Positions 32,513 to 41,631 of a DNA stretch of 64,000 bases are shown piece after piece. The DNA comes from Mycobacterium mantenii. GTDB taxonomy: Bacteria; Actinomycetota; Actinomycetes; Mycobacteriales; Mycobacteriaceae. The stretch lies in assembly GCF_010731775.1 (NCBI RefSeq), contig NZ_AP022590.1, positions 1,736,001 through 1,800,000 on the forward strand, in the 5' to 3' direction. The translations under genes were made by a program, and so were the position numbers. The notes under the pieces were generated by a model. The model had not been told where the DNA came from. It saw only the letters and a program-made list of their open reading frames with translations, and made no database searches. The stretch's first letter is position 1, and every line of letters begins with the position of its first letter.

Positions 32513-35223
32513 GACGTGCTGACGTCGTTTTGTGCGCTGGATGAATCCAGGTTGAGTAGCTGGACGAGTTGATCGCGGTGGTTGACGCCGAGTTTGGTGA
32601 AGAGTCGATACAGGTGTCCCTCCACCGTGCGTACCGAAATGACCAGCCGGTCGGCGATTTGACGGTTGGACAGGCCGGCCGCGACCAGCAACACGATCTG
32701 GCGCTCGCGCCCGCTGAAGGGCAGGGGGCGTGCCGCGGCCTCGAGAGCCGGTGTGCGCAAACCGCACTGGTTGGCCAACGCATGCGCGCGGGTCGACGAC
32801 TCGACCTGCTTGCGGCGGTCGCCCCGGCGGGCATGCTCGCTGGCCGCCTGAGCCGACGCGTCGGCGGCAAAAGCCGAAGCGCCGAGATCGACGAATTGTT
32901 GTGCCGCGGCATCGAGCAGATCGCCGTCGTGTTGCGCCAGACCGCGGGCATATTCGGCGATCGCTTGCGCCGACGGCGAGTTCAGCATTGCGGCGAGCTC
33001 GTCTACTCGCGTGGTCTGCGAACGATCGCCGAAACGAGTGGCCGCATGGTATGCCCGCATCTCCGCCACGTGCATCCCGGCGGCCCGCGCGATCTGCGCC
33101 GCTTGCAGCGCGTGCGTTTGGGCTCCCATCGTGTCACCGGCGGCTGCCCGCTCCCAAGCCCGCGCGAGCTCGAGCTCCGGCAAGAACACCGCCAAATGCG
33201 GACCGTAGGTCTCTTCCGCGTTCCGCAGCGCCGCGGCTGCCGCGCCGGCGTCCCCCCGCATCCCCTCGGCCTGCGCCAGCAGGGCGGCTGCCAACAACAA
33301 CCAGGGCGACGGAAAGCCTTGCGACAGTTGAGAGATCGAGCGGGAGAGGGTGGCGCACGCCGCGGGCAGCTCACCGCGGGTGACCTGCACGAGCCCGAGC
33401 ATCGCGTCGACCATGGCCTCCGCTGCGGGAAGTCCGGTCGCCAGCGCGGCGTAGCGCTTATGGATTCGGTCGGCGGCAGGATAGTCGCCGGCGGCGATCG
33501 CGACCATGACCTCGGCCAGTCCGATGGAGAAGCGCTGCGCCCCCGCCCTGCAGAGTGTCGTCGCGCGCACGCCGGCATCGGCTATGGCGGCGACTTCGGA
33601 AAACCGCCCGGTCGCCATCAAGGCGCCGCATGTCGCGACCGCCGCCCACACCGTCGCAATCGGCACCACATCGGTCTCACAAAGGCCCGGTCCGAGCTCG
33701 ATCGTCGTCTTTACGTCGCCGCAGAAGAACCCGATCGACACCTCTAGCGCATTGATCAGCTCGAGCCCGCCCTTGGTGACGAGACGCTGTTTCACCTCGG
33801 TGAGTACACGCGTCGAGGTTTCGGCGTCACCGCATCCCCATGCCAAGTTGGCGGCGCGCAGGCCGGCCCACCGCGCGATCAACCACTCGTCGTCGCCGTC
33901 GGGTTCGGCCTCGATAAGGATGGACTCGGCCTCTTGGCCGCGTCCTTGCCAACTCACCGCCTCGGCAAGCACCAACGCGGCCGGCAGAGCACCGCCACGA
34001 TCGACCGCGAACCTGGCCAGCTCCTCACCCAGCACCACATCCGACATCGCCAGCGCGTCCGCCGCCGCGGTGACGACAATATCGAGGTCGGGCTCCAAGT
34101 CGCTTCGCATCATGAACTGCGCTAACCGGATTCGGCCTCGCGGGTCGGAGACTTGCGAGCGCCGGCCCCCTACCCGCAGGTGCCTTCGAAGCGTTTTCGC
34201 CAAGATGCCGTTGAGTTGCCGGGAGCGCACCACCCCGGCGTGCCGGGTCGCCGCCTCACCGAGCATGGGGTGATTCAACCGGGCCAGGGTATGGGATCCG
34301 TCGGCAACCAACTGGATCAGGCCACGGCGCTCCAGGTTCGCCATCGCGTCGGCATCGCAGATATCACGCAACACCTCCCACTCCAGCAGATCGGCGGTGG
34401 CCAGCAGCTCCACCACCTCCAGCTCCTCTGAACTCAGCGACTGCAACCGGAACTCCAAGGCATCGTGAAGTTCGCGGTCCGCGCGCAACGGCCCCCCGAG
34501 TTGCCAGCCGTCCTCGGTGTGAACCAAGGTGCCGCTTTCGCGCCCCGCGGTCAGAAAGCCGCGCAGCAGCAACAGGTTTCCCGCACTACGCTCGAACAAC
34601 TCGTCGACCAGTCGCGAGTCGACCGGACCGCCCAAAACCGCATTAGCCAACAACGCGGTCTGCTCTCGGCTGAACGGATCGACGTGAACGGTGAGCAACA
34701 ACCGCTCTTTCAGCAACGCGGTCACCGCATCCAGCACCGGCTCCCCCGACCGGATCGTCACGATCAACCGGGCGCTGCGCCCGGCCGCCAGCTGATTGAC
34801 CAAGGTGGCCGACAACGGATCGAGCAACTGGGCCTCGTCGACCATCACCACCAGGTTCTTGTCCTGACCCAACGTGTTATGCGCGGCGGCCAGCATGATC
34901 GCCGGTTCATGTCCCACCCCCAGGCTCACCGCGCGAGAGAATGCGCCCAGCGGCACAGACCAGCCGGTCTGGGTGCCCAGCGCGAAACGCACCGTCCGCC
35001 CGGCCGATTCGACCGTCTTTGCCAGCATCCGCGCCAGCGTCGACTTGCCCACTCCACTGTCGCCGACGAACGCGACCCCGTGGAAATCCCCGTTATTGAG
35101 TGCCGCCAGCGACCGCCGGAACTCCACATCGCGCCCCACGATAGGCCACGTAGACCCATTTACCCGTTGCGTCAAATGATGTATCTCCCCACTTCCACCG
35201 AGGCCGCCGGAAATGACGTCCAA
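32509..35223 (-). CDS. LAL-family transcriptional regulator (AAA ATPase, helical repeats, C-terminal LuxR HTH), copy 1
   Basis: 904 aa from TTG 35223. Residues about 25-60 carry the P-loop (GDSGVGKST), followed by a Walker B-like [11 protein letters not shown], a long all-helical middle and a C-terminal LuxR helix-turn-helix ([13 protein letters not shown] ... [20 protein letters not shown]). This is the MalT/LAL layout: nucleotide-switched activators that commonly sit in biosynthetic clusters. It is about 70% identical by eye to the neighbouring copy, so the pair arose by duplication. A better start may be TTG 35175, 16 codons downstream: it follows GGGGAG and gives an N-terminus of the same length as the paralogue (STWPIVGRD begins at about residue 8). 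It reads toward the mbtH-NRPS operon and is the likely activator of it (inference). Confidence 0.9.
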   Translation of the reverse strand: MDVISGGLGGSGEIHHLTQRVNGSTWPIVGRDVEFRRSLAALNNGDFHGVAFVGDSGVGKSTLARMLAKTVESAGRTVRFALGTQTGWSVPLGAFSRAVSLGVGHEPAIMLAAAHNTLGQDKNLVVMVDEAQLLDPLSATLVNQLAAGRSARLIVTIRSGEPVLDAVTALLKERLLLTVHVDPFSREQTALLANAVLGGPVDSRLVDELFERSAGNLLLLRGFLTAGRESGTLVHTEDGWQLGGPLRADRELHDALEFRLQSLSSEELEVVELLATADLLEWEVLRDICDADAMANLERRGLIQLVADGSHTLARLNHPMLGEAATRHAGVVRSRQLNGILAKTLRRHLRVGGRRSQVSDPRGRIRLAQFMMRSDLEPDLDIVVTAAADALAMSDVVLGEELARFAVDRGGALPAALVLAEAVSWQGRGQEAESILIEAEPDGDDEWLIARWAGLRAANLAWGCGDAETSTRVLTEVKQRLVTKGGLELINALEVSIGFFCGDVKTTIELGPGLCETDVVPIATVWAAVATCGALMATGRFSEVAAIADAGVRATTLCRAGAQRFSIGLAEVMVAIAAGDYPAADRIHKRYAALATGLPAAEAMVDAMLGLVQVTRGELPAACATLSRSISQLSQGFPSPWLLLAAALLAQAEGMRGDAGAAAAALRNAEETYGPHLAVFLPELELARAWERAAAGDTMGAQTHALQAAQIARAAGMHVAEMRAYHAATRFGDRSQTTRVDELAAMLNSPSAQAIAEYARGLAQHDGDLLDAAAQQFVDLGASAFAADASAQAASEHARRGDRRKQVESSTRAHALANQCGLRTPALEAAARPLPFSGRERQIVLLVAAGLSNRQIADRLVISVRTVEGHLYRLFTKLGVNHRDQLVQLLNLDSSSAQNDVSTS

Positions 35224-35617
35224 CCTGGTGCCGGACCGGATCTCCGTCTGCCCCGCGCCGGTGCCGGGCTCATCGGCCGGCCTCGACGTCCTGAGCGCGC
35301 TACCACTACATGAAGCCTGAACTCGCTACTGCTAGATAAAGTCTGAAAAAGTCGTCCACCGCCGGGGTGCTCCCCGAGTAGCCCGACGGGAGTCGGTCCT
35401 CGACTATCGGCAACTCCGACGGCAAGACCGTTTCTGCGGGTCCGGGCCGGTCTACACGGTGACCAACGACCGCGACCAGGCGTTTGCGACTGCCTATCAT
35501 GTGCGGGAGCGTATGGCCCCTTAAACACGCCTCGTCGGGACTCGTATACAAGTCGAGTGGTGGGTGCGCGGAGATAGAGTGGCGCTCCCTAAGTTTTCAT
35601 AAGGGACTGATGAACAC
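35224..35617 (-). promoter_or_regulatory. Intergenic region between the two LAL regulators
   Basis: 394 bp without a convincing gene; the ORFs that cross it have low-complexity, arginine/proline-rich products typical of out-of-frame reading. It should hold the promoter of the first regulator. ATAGAGTGG at 35574-35582 repeats the site found upstream of mbtH, and TCGAGTGG at 35553-35560 is a near copy. The base composition is lower in GC just after the second regulator's stop (35590-35615). Confidence 0.35.
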
Positions 35618-38332
35618 TCAACCGGCGTGGGGGTGCTCATCGTCCTGATAACCGAGCGATCCGCCGTGAAGGTCCAATAACGAGGCCTGTCCGGACCACT
35701 CCTGGCGGGTCAAGCAGATGAGTTGGTCGCGAGTGTTGATACCGAGCTTGGTGAAAAGCCGGTATAGGTGTCCTTCCACCGTGCGCACGGAGATGACCAG
35801 CCGGTCGGCGATTTGACGGTTGGACAAGCCGGCCGCGACCAGCGTTACGATCTGTCGCTCACGGGCGCTGAAGGGGAGGGGGTGCGCCGAGGCATTGAGT
35901 GCCGGTGTGCGTAATTCGCAACGCCTGGCCAGCGCGTGCGCCCAAGCCGCGGATTCGAATTTCTTGCCGCGGTCGCCTCGGCGGGCATGTTCGCTGGCCG
36001 CCTGGGCCGACGCGTCGGCGGCGGACGCCAGCGCGCCGACATCGGCCAATTGATGTGCCGCGGCGTCGAGCTGATCACCGTCGTGTTGCGCCAGGCCGCG
36101 GGCATGGTCAGCGATCGCCTCGGCGAATGCGGTGTTCAGGAAACGAGCAATTTGCAGGAGCCGCGGGGCCTGCGAGGTATCGCCGAAGCGCACAGCTGTA
36201 TGGCGTGCCCGCATCTCCACCGCATGCATCCCGGTGGCTCGCGCGATCTGCGCCGCTTGCAGCGCATGCCCCTGGGCACCCATCGTGTCGCCGGCAACTG
36301 CCCGCTCCCAGGCCCGGGCGAGCTCGAGCTCCGGCAAAAACACCGCCACGTGTGGACCGTAAGCTCTTTCCGCAAGCCGCAACGCGGCAGCGGCCGCCGC
36401 GCAGTCGCCCCGCGCCGCCTCGGCCTGGGTCTTCAACGCGGCCACCACCAACAACCAAGGTGACGAAAAGCCTTTCGCGAACACCGCAACCGAACTGGTA
36501 AACAAGGCGCACGCCGACGGCAGCGCGCCGCGACTCAGTTGCAGGAGCCCGAATATTGCGTCCACCATGGCCTCCGCCGTGCGAAGACCGTCGGCCTGCG
36601 CGGCGTAGCGTTGGTAAATTCGCTCGGCCGCGCCGTCATCGCCGGCGGCCGTCGCGGCCATGATCTCGGTCATCCCGATGTTGAATCGATGTGGTCCCAA
36701 TCCGCACAGCGCCGTCGCACGCACGCCGGCATCAGCTATGCCGCTGACTTCGGAAAAGCGGCCGGCCAGTGCTAGGGCGCCGCATGTCGGGAGAGCCGCC
36801 CACACGGTCGCCATCGGCAGCAGATCGGCCGCACACAGGCCCGGCCCAAGATCGAGAGTCGCCTCAACTTCCCCCTGGAAGAAGCCCATGGACATCTCGA
36901 GCACGTTGATGAGGTGAAGGCCCAGCTCGGACGCAACACGCTTTTTCACCTCATCGAGTACCCGAGTGGCGGCTTCCACGTCCATGCATCCCCAGAACAG
37001 GTTGGCCGCGCGCAGGCAGCCCCACCGCGCGATCAGCCAGTCGTCGTCGCCGTCGGGTTCGGCGTTGATAAGGATGGAATCGGCCTCCTCGCCGCGTCCT
37101 TGCCAACTCACCGCCTCGGCAAGCACCAACGCGGCCGGCAGACCACCGTCACGATCAACCGCGAACCTGGCCAGCTCCTCGCCCAGCACCACGTCCGATG
37201 TCGCCAGCGCGTCCGCCGCCGCGGTGATGACTACGTCCAGGTCGGGCTCCAAGTCGCTTCGCATCATGAACTGCGCCAACCGGATTCGGCCCGGCGGTCC
37301 GGGCAGCCTCAACACCGGGGCCCCCGCCCGCTTGCGCTGATGCTTTTGCAGAGCTCGCGCCAACTTGCCGTTGAGTTGCCGGGAGCGCACCATCCCGGCG
37401 TGCCGGGTCGCCGCCTCACCGAGCATGGGGTGATTCAACTGCGCCACGGTGTGGGATCCGTCGGGAATTAACTGGATCAGGCCACGGCGCTCCAGAGCGG
37501 CCACCGCGTCGGGATCGCAGATATCACGCAAGACCTCCCACTTCAGCTCCTCGGCGGTGGCCAGCAGCTCCACCACCTCCAGCTCCCCTGGGCTCAGCGA
37601 CTGCAACCGGAATTCCAAAGCGTCGTGAAGTTCGCGATCTCCGCGCAACGGCCCGCCGAGTTGCCAGCGGTCCTCGGTGTGAACCAAGGCCCCGCTTGCG
37701 CGCCCCGCGGTCAGAAAGCTGCGCAGCAGCAACGGTTTTCCCGCACTGCGCTCGAGCAACTCGTCGACCAATTGCGTGTCGACCGGACCGCCCAGAACCG
37801 CGCCGGCCAATAATTCAGTCTGCTCGCGGGTGAACGGATCGACGTGGACCGTCAGCAGCAGCCGTTCTTTCAGTAACGCGGTCACCGCATCCAGTACCGG
37901 CTCCCCCGACTGGATCGTCACGATCAACCGGGCGCTGTGCCCGGCCACGAGCTGATTGACCAAGGTGGCCGACAGCGGATCGAGCAGGTGGGCGTCATCG
38001 ACCACCACCACCAGGTTCTTGTCCTGACACAGAGTGTTATGCGCGGCGGCCAGCATGACCGCCGGTTCATGGGCAACGCTGAGGCTCAACGCGCGAGAAA
38101 AAGCGCCCAGTGGGACGGCACGACCCGTCTGGGTACCCAGCGCGAAACGCACCGTCCGCCCTGCCGACTCGACCGTCTTTGCCAGCATCCGCGCCAGCGT
38201 CGACTTGCCCAACCCGCTGTCGCCGACCAAGGCCGCCCCGTAGAAATCCCCGCTACTGAGCGCCGCCAGCGACCGGCGCAACTCAACATCGCGGCCGACA
38301 ATCGGCCACGTCGACCCGACTTCCCCCGACAC
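35618..38332 (-). CDS. LAL-family transcriptional regulator, copy 2
   Basis: 904 aa from GTG 38332 ([15 protein letters not shown]). Same architecture as the neighbour: P-loop GDSGLGKST at about residues 37-45, Walker B-like VVVVDDAHLLD, helical middle, C-terminal LuxR HTH with [19 protein letters not shown], then an extra 25-residue tail that the other copy lacks. The HTH and the ATPase core are the best conserved parts; the helical middle (presumed sensor) diverges more, which fits two regulators that read different signals but similar DNA sites. Transcribed in the same direction as copy 1 with about 390 bp between them, so it may have its own promoter. Confidence 0.9.
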   Translation of the reverse strand: MSGEVGSTWPIVGRDVELRRSLAALSSGDFYGAALVGDSGLGKSTLARMLAKTVESAGRTVRFALGTQTGRAVPLGAFSRALSLSVAHEPAVMLAAAHNTLCQDKNLVVVVDDAHLLDPLSATLVNQLVAGHSARLIVTIQSGEPVLDAVTALLKERLLLTVHVDPFTREQTELLAGAVLGGPVDTQLVDELLERSAGKPLLLRSFLTAGRASGALVHTEDRWQLGGPLRGDRELHDALEFRLQSLSPGELEVVELLATAEELKWEVLRDICDPDAVAALERRGLIQLIPDGSHTVAQLNHPMLGEAATRHAGMVRSRQLNGKLARALQKHQRKRAGAPVLRLPGPPGRIRLAQFMMRSDLEPDLDVVITAAADALATSDVVLGEELARFAVDRDGGLPAALVLAEAVSWQGRGEEADSILINAEPDGDDDWLIARWGCLRAANLFWGCMDVEAATRVLDEVKKRVASELGLHLINVLEMSMGFFQGEVEATLDLGPGLCAADLLPMATVWAALPTCGALALAGRFSEVSGIADAGVRATALCGLGPHRFNIGMTEIMAATAAGDDGAAERIYQRYAAQADGLRTAEAMVDAIFGLLQLSRGALPSACALFTSSVAVFAKGFSSPWLLVVAALKTQAEAARGDCAAAAAALRLAERAYGPHVAVFLPELELARAWERAVAGDTMGAQGHALQAAQIARATGMHAVEMRARHTAVRFGDTSQAPRLLQIARFLNTAFAEAIADHARGLAQHDGDQLDAAAHQLADVGALASAADASAQAASEHARRGDRGKKFESAAWAHALARRCELRTPALNASAHPLPFSARERQIVTLVAAGLSNRQIADRLVISVRTVEGHLYRLFTKLGINTRDQLICLTRQEWSGQASLLDLHGGSLGYQDDEHPHAG

Positions 38333-39431
38333 CTGGAAACCCGGGTTTATTCGGAGGGCTTCGGCGCCACGGCTTTTCGGAAAGCCAAGCCCGTACCCAT
38401 TAATAGCGTCCTACATCGCACGGCCGATGACAGGCCCCGGCGGTGACAGCAACACGACGCCCTTGCAGCCGACAATGATCACGTTTCGGCGGTCGACGCA
38501 GCCGGCCGTCTACTGACGGCCGCGCGATCCCGCTTGTTATATACACCGGACTCAACTCCTTCTGCAGTCCAGTAATTGATAACGAACATACCCCGATTTC
38601 AACACGACAGCAAATCTTTTTGGACTAACTAGTTTCGACGCCAGCGTCAATTTGTCACTGCTTATACAGGTGTTTCATAGGCTGGCGCGCAAAGCTAGAG
38701 GACTTTGTAGCAAATAACAACACACTGGGCGACGCGGCCTAGAATGGCGACGCGACCGACGCCTAAGAAAGCTTCAACCCCGGGGATGGCAATCCCGGGT
38801 TAACACCGCTGGCGGTGTCGGCCACCTGTGGATATCGAACCCCGAGTTGCGCCTCGGCATCCGGATCGGGCGCTTCCCCACAACGACGACGAAAGCTCAT
38901 CATCGATGCCGAACCGCGACTGGAGTTTGCTGAGCATTTTCGATTTTTGACGCCAACCTGGCGCAATTCGCCGCGCGTCGCTTCGCCAATTCCGAAGGCG
39001 CGCGGGCGCAGGATGAAAAGCGTTAGCTATCCGCGGGTTTTCCCCGCAAATGCGATTCCGGCGCGGTCGCAGGTCTCCCTTATCGCTCACCAGCAAAGCC
39101 GAGCCCCGAGACGTAGACAGAACGTCGAACACGTTCCCGTCGACAGCGCCAATCGTGAAACGACTCAGGGAGCTGGCAGACCCCATCGCGAACCGTACAC
39201 AGCAGTACACGCCACGCATTCAACCGTACACTGGTGAAAATGTAAACTGGACAGGCTGCTACCTGTGCGCAGCGGCGGTGCGGCGCTCCACCACTCCACA
39301 AATACTCGGCAGATTGCCGAGGTCACCGCAGTTCTGCGGGAGTATGAGTAAATGGGGCGCGGGGTAAGAAAACGCGACCGGGACTGTAACCTGGGTACAC
39401 AGAGTGAGCGTCTGCATGAAACGAGAGTGCA
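38333..39431. other. 1.1-kb intergenic region between divergent clusters
   Basis: No gene is supported. Short ORFs exist (for example 38763-38966 minus and 38815-39237 plus), but they lack recognisable families, ribosome sites and consistent codon use. The part 38520-38750 is clearly richer in A+T than the rest of the window, with runs such as GTTATATACA at 38534-38543, and is a candidate promoter region for the second LAL gene. The part nearest the plus-strand regulator holds the GTACAC repeats listed separately. Confidence 0.5.
39195..39400 (+). promoter_or_regulatory. GTACAC repeat cluster and palindrome upstream of the EspR-like gene
   Basis: GTACAC occurs at 39195-39200, 39205-39210, 39226-39231 and 39395-39400, four exact copies in 206 bp, three of them within 37 bp. 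Between them lies the perfect inverted repeat ACAGG-N6-CCTGT at 39251-39266. The cluster is directly upstream of the Xre/EspR-like gene, so it is a candidate autoregulatory operator region. Spacing of the first two copies is 10 bp, one helical turn. Confidence 0.45.
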
Positions 39432-39911
39432 TTGGGAGCCGACGGAGTACTGGCCAAAGAATCGGAAGACGGCGAGCTGGCGACCCGCCTGAACAAGCTC
39501 TTCGGGCTGATGCGCAAGGCGGGAATGCCTCCGCTCTCCAACGCCGCGGCCGCGGCGGCGATCACCGATAAGACGGGCGTCCCGATCAGTCCGGCCTATC
39601 TTTGGCAGCTCAGAAGCGGTGTGAAGACGAACCCCACCGTCACGCATCTGCGGGCGATTGCCGATTTCTTCGGTGTGCCGCCTTCGTATCTGATAGACCG
39701 TGGCACCGACCCGGCGATCGACGCGCAACTGAATCTTCTGCAGGCATTACGCGATCACGGGGTGCGTGACCTGGCGGCGCGTGCAGCCGGGTTGACTCCG
39801 CAGGCCCTGAACAGCCTGGCGGCGATTGTCGATCACCTTCGCGAGCTCGAACAGTTGCCCCCGATTTCCGCCCAGGGGGGTGACGACGTTTATGGCGGCA
39901 CCAAACACTGA
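39432..39911 (+). CDS. EspR-like Xre-family transcriptional regulator
   Basis: 159 aa from TTG 39432 (GAGAG just upstream; no in-frame ATG or GTG fits). An N-terminal helix-turn-helix covers roughly residues 15-80; the segment around PAYLWQLRSGVKTNP and the following AIADFFGVPPSYL match the EspR/Xre pattern in which the recognition helix is followed by SG-x-R/K-TNP. The C-terminal part (LLQALRDHGVRDLAARAAGL) resembles the EspR dimerisation helix. Its 3' end overlaps the next gene by 20 bp. Together with ImmA and the membrane protein it forms a three-gene coupled cassette, in which the Xre protein is the expected target of the protease (family knowledge plus inference). Confidence 0.85.
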   Translation: MGADGVLAKESEDGELATRLNKLFGLMRKAGMPPLSNAAAAAAITDKTGVPISPAYLWQLRSGVKTNPTVTHLRAIADFFGVPPSYLIDRGTDPAIDAQLNLLQALRDHGVRDLAARAAGLTPQALNSLAAIVDHLRELEQLPPISAQGGDDVYGGTKH

Positions 39912-40392
39912 CATCCTCGCGCTGACACGCAAGCTCCCGATCCCGGTGCCGTGGGACCGGAACGCCTTCATCGAGAACCTGGGCCAAATGCGCGGGCGGG
40001 CCATCAGGCTGGTCCCAACGGACACCGCGGCGCTGGCGGAAAGCCCGTGCGGACTCTGGCTGGCCTGCGATGACGAAGACCTGATCCTGCATGAGATCGG
40101 CACCACCGACTACCACATCGATCAGATCGTCGGCCACGAGATCGGGCATATCTTGCTCGGACATGGCCGGAGCCGCGGCCACAGCTTCGACGAGGCACCC
40201 GAGTACAGGGTGTGCCGCCAGGCGTTGCCCGACCTTGATCCTGAAACCGTTCGTGCGGTCCTGGGGCGCAGCGACTACGCAAGTGATCAGGAACGCGACG
40301 CCGAGATGTTCGCCTCCCTGCTTATGATCGCCGCCGGTGAAGCCGCCGAACGTCACTCCATGATGCGTAGCGCCTTCTTCCGCCGCACGTGA
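39892..40392 (+). CDS. ImmA/IrrE-family zinc metallopeptidase
   Basis: 166 aa from ATG 39892, which follows AGGGGGGTGA at a workable distance; an upstream GTG at 39880 is possible. The zinc-binding HExxH motif is present as GHEIGHILLGH at about residue 83-93, with a downstream acidic DQERDAEMFASLL segment that supplies the usual third ligand (E) and the A..A.LL packing. ImmA/IrrE proteases cleave or inactivate partner Xre-type repressors in response to stress or phage signals. The stop overlaps the next start (GTGA). Gene order Xre-ImmA-membrane protein suggests membrane sensing that triggers repressor removal. Confidence 0.9.
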   Translation: MAAPNTDILALTRKLPIPVPWDRNAFIENLGQMRGRAIRLVPTDTAALAESPCGLWLACDDEDLILHEIGTTDYHIDQIVGHEIGHILLGHGRSRGHSFDEAPEYRVCRQALPDLDPETVRAVLGRSDYASDQERDAEMFASLLMIAAGEAAERHSMMRSAFFRRT

Positions 40393-41606
40393 CGTCGACC
40401 ATCCCGGGTGTCGTCGCGTGGCCCGTGATCACGATCATGGTGATCCTTCTTGCGGCGCGATTCCGGTGGTGTAGGGCGAACCTCTACCAGACGTACTTGA
40501 ACAGTGTGATGGCATGGCTGCTGCTGGCCCAGATCTTGCGTGAGCACCGGGTAGAAGCGGCGTTGTCCAGAAGCGCGCTCATGACCGTCACCACGGCCCA
40601 GCAATTGTCTTGCGTTGCAATGATGTTGGCGTGCGCCGAATTCATCGGATTCACCATGCTGTGGAACCGGATCTCACCGGAGGAAACGCGCCGCAGTCAC
40701 CGCTGGTACCGCCTGGCCGCCGTCGCGTTGTCGGTGGCATTCCTGGCCGCGGGCACCCGTGCTCGCGTCGCGGGGCAGACGTTCGAGGCCTCCGGCGGCT
40801 GGGACGCGGTACTGGCGTTGAGCCTGTACCTGACCATCATTGTCATCTTGGTGGTGCGCTTGCTGTGGATGTTCGGCTCCGAGCTGTTGAGGGCCACCGA
40901 GCGTGGCGAGATGCTGCTGGCCGCCGCCGGGGTACTTGCGGTTGCCGTGACGGGCGCGGCCTGCTCGGAGGCGTTGGTCTTGGCGGTGAGCGACCAACTC
41001 GGCTGGACCCACACGGTGAAATTCCGGCACCGGGTGCATGGGTCGGAGTTCCTGTGGATGGCCGTCATCGTCTACCTCTTCGGGGCGGTTTCGCTCGCGG
41101 TGCGACTGCATTCGTATCTCGGCCTGGATCGCGTCAGCCGCGCCTGGAAGAATCTGCAGCCACTGCGGTTCAGCATGATGGTTGTCGTGCCGGAAAGCAG
41201 GTTCACCATCGAGCACGCGGACCGGCGATTTCAAAAGACCACTCTGCAGCTGCACCAAACCGTCATCGAAATCCGCGACGGGATCCTGCAACTGCGCCAC
41301 TACGTACGTGATGCGCCACCGGACGCGCTGGCCCAGTTCCTGCAGGCGTACGCCGTGCCGGCCGACGAACGCGGCTCCGCGACCGACGCGTTCGAGCTGG
41401 CACATGCCGTCAGGGCCAAAGCCGAGGGCGTCCGACCCCAGACACCCGACCGGGCTTTGGTCGTGCGCTCCCGATCGACAAGCCTCTACGAGGAGGCCGC
41501 AGATCTGCTGGCACTGGCGAAATGGTGGGCACCCGCCCTGGCGGCCACCGACTTAAACCGGGTAACCTCTGATGGACCCGGCATGGGAACGAGCCTGCCG
41601 GCATAA
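40389..41606 (+). CDS. Polytopic membrane protein with cytoplasmic C-terminal region (MAB_1171c-type)
   Basis: 405 aa from GTG 40389, overlapping the protease stop by four bases. Six or seven hydrophobic segments lie between residues 8 and 245 (for example PVITIMVILLAARF, LYLTIIVILVVRLLWMF, FLWMAVIVYLFGAVSLAV). The last 150 residues are soluble and contain a helical region (ERFQ-like QLHQTVIEIRDGILQLRHYV) and a distal EEAADLLALAKWW segment. Mycobacteria and Streptomyces carry this family beside ImmA/Xre genes; it has been labelled a putative transporter, without a proven function. A sensor or signal-peptide transporter for the cassette is my inference. It converges with mshC 25 bp away. Confidence 0.8.
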   Translation: MTSTIPGVVAWPVITIMVILLAARFRWCRANLYQTYLNSVMAWLLLAQILREHRVEAALSRSALMTVTTAQQLSCVAMMLACAEFIGFTMLWNRISPEETRRSHRWYRLAAVALSVAFLAAGTRARVAGQTFEASGGWDAVLALSLYLTIIVILVVRLLWMFGSELLRATERGEMLLAAAGVLAVAVTGAACSEALVLAVSDQLGWTHTVKFRHRVHGSEFLWMAVIVYLFGAVSLAVRLHSYLGLDRVSRAWKNLQPLRFSMMVVVPESRFTIEHADRRFQKTTLQLHQTVIEIRDGILQLRHYVRDAPPDALAQFLQAYAVPADERGSATDAFELAHAVRAKAEGVRPQTPDRALVVRSRSTSLYEEAADLLALAKWWAPALAATDLNRVTSDGPGMGTSLPA

Positions 41607-41631
41607 CGGGGAAGACGTACCGCCGCGGTGG

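Noticed and set aside
35172..35551. Two minus-strand ORFs between the LAL regulators
   Set aside because: Low-complexity products overlapping each other and the regulator start; they look like frame shadows.
35588..35615. Possible terminator after LAL copy 2
   Set aside because: CCCTAAG...ATAAGGG pairs over only four bases and lacks a stable stem.
38763..39237. Possible small genes between the LAL gene and the EspR-like gene
   Set aside because: Overlapping ORFs on both strands, no ribosome site, no recognised family.
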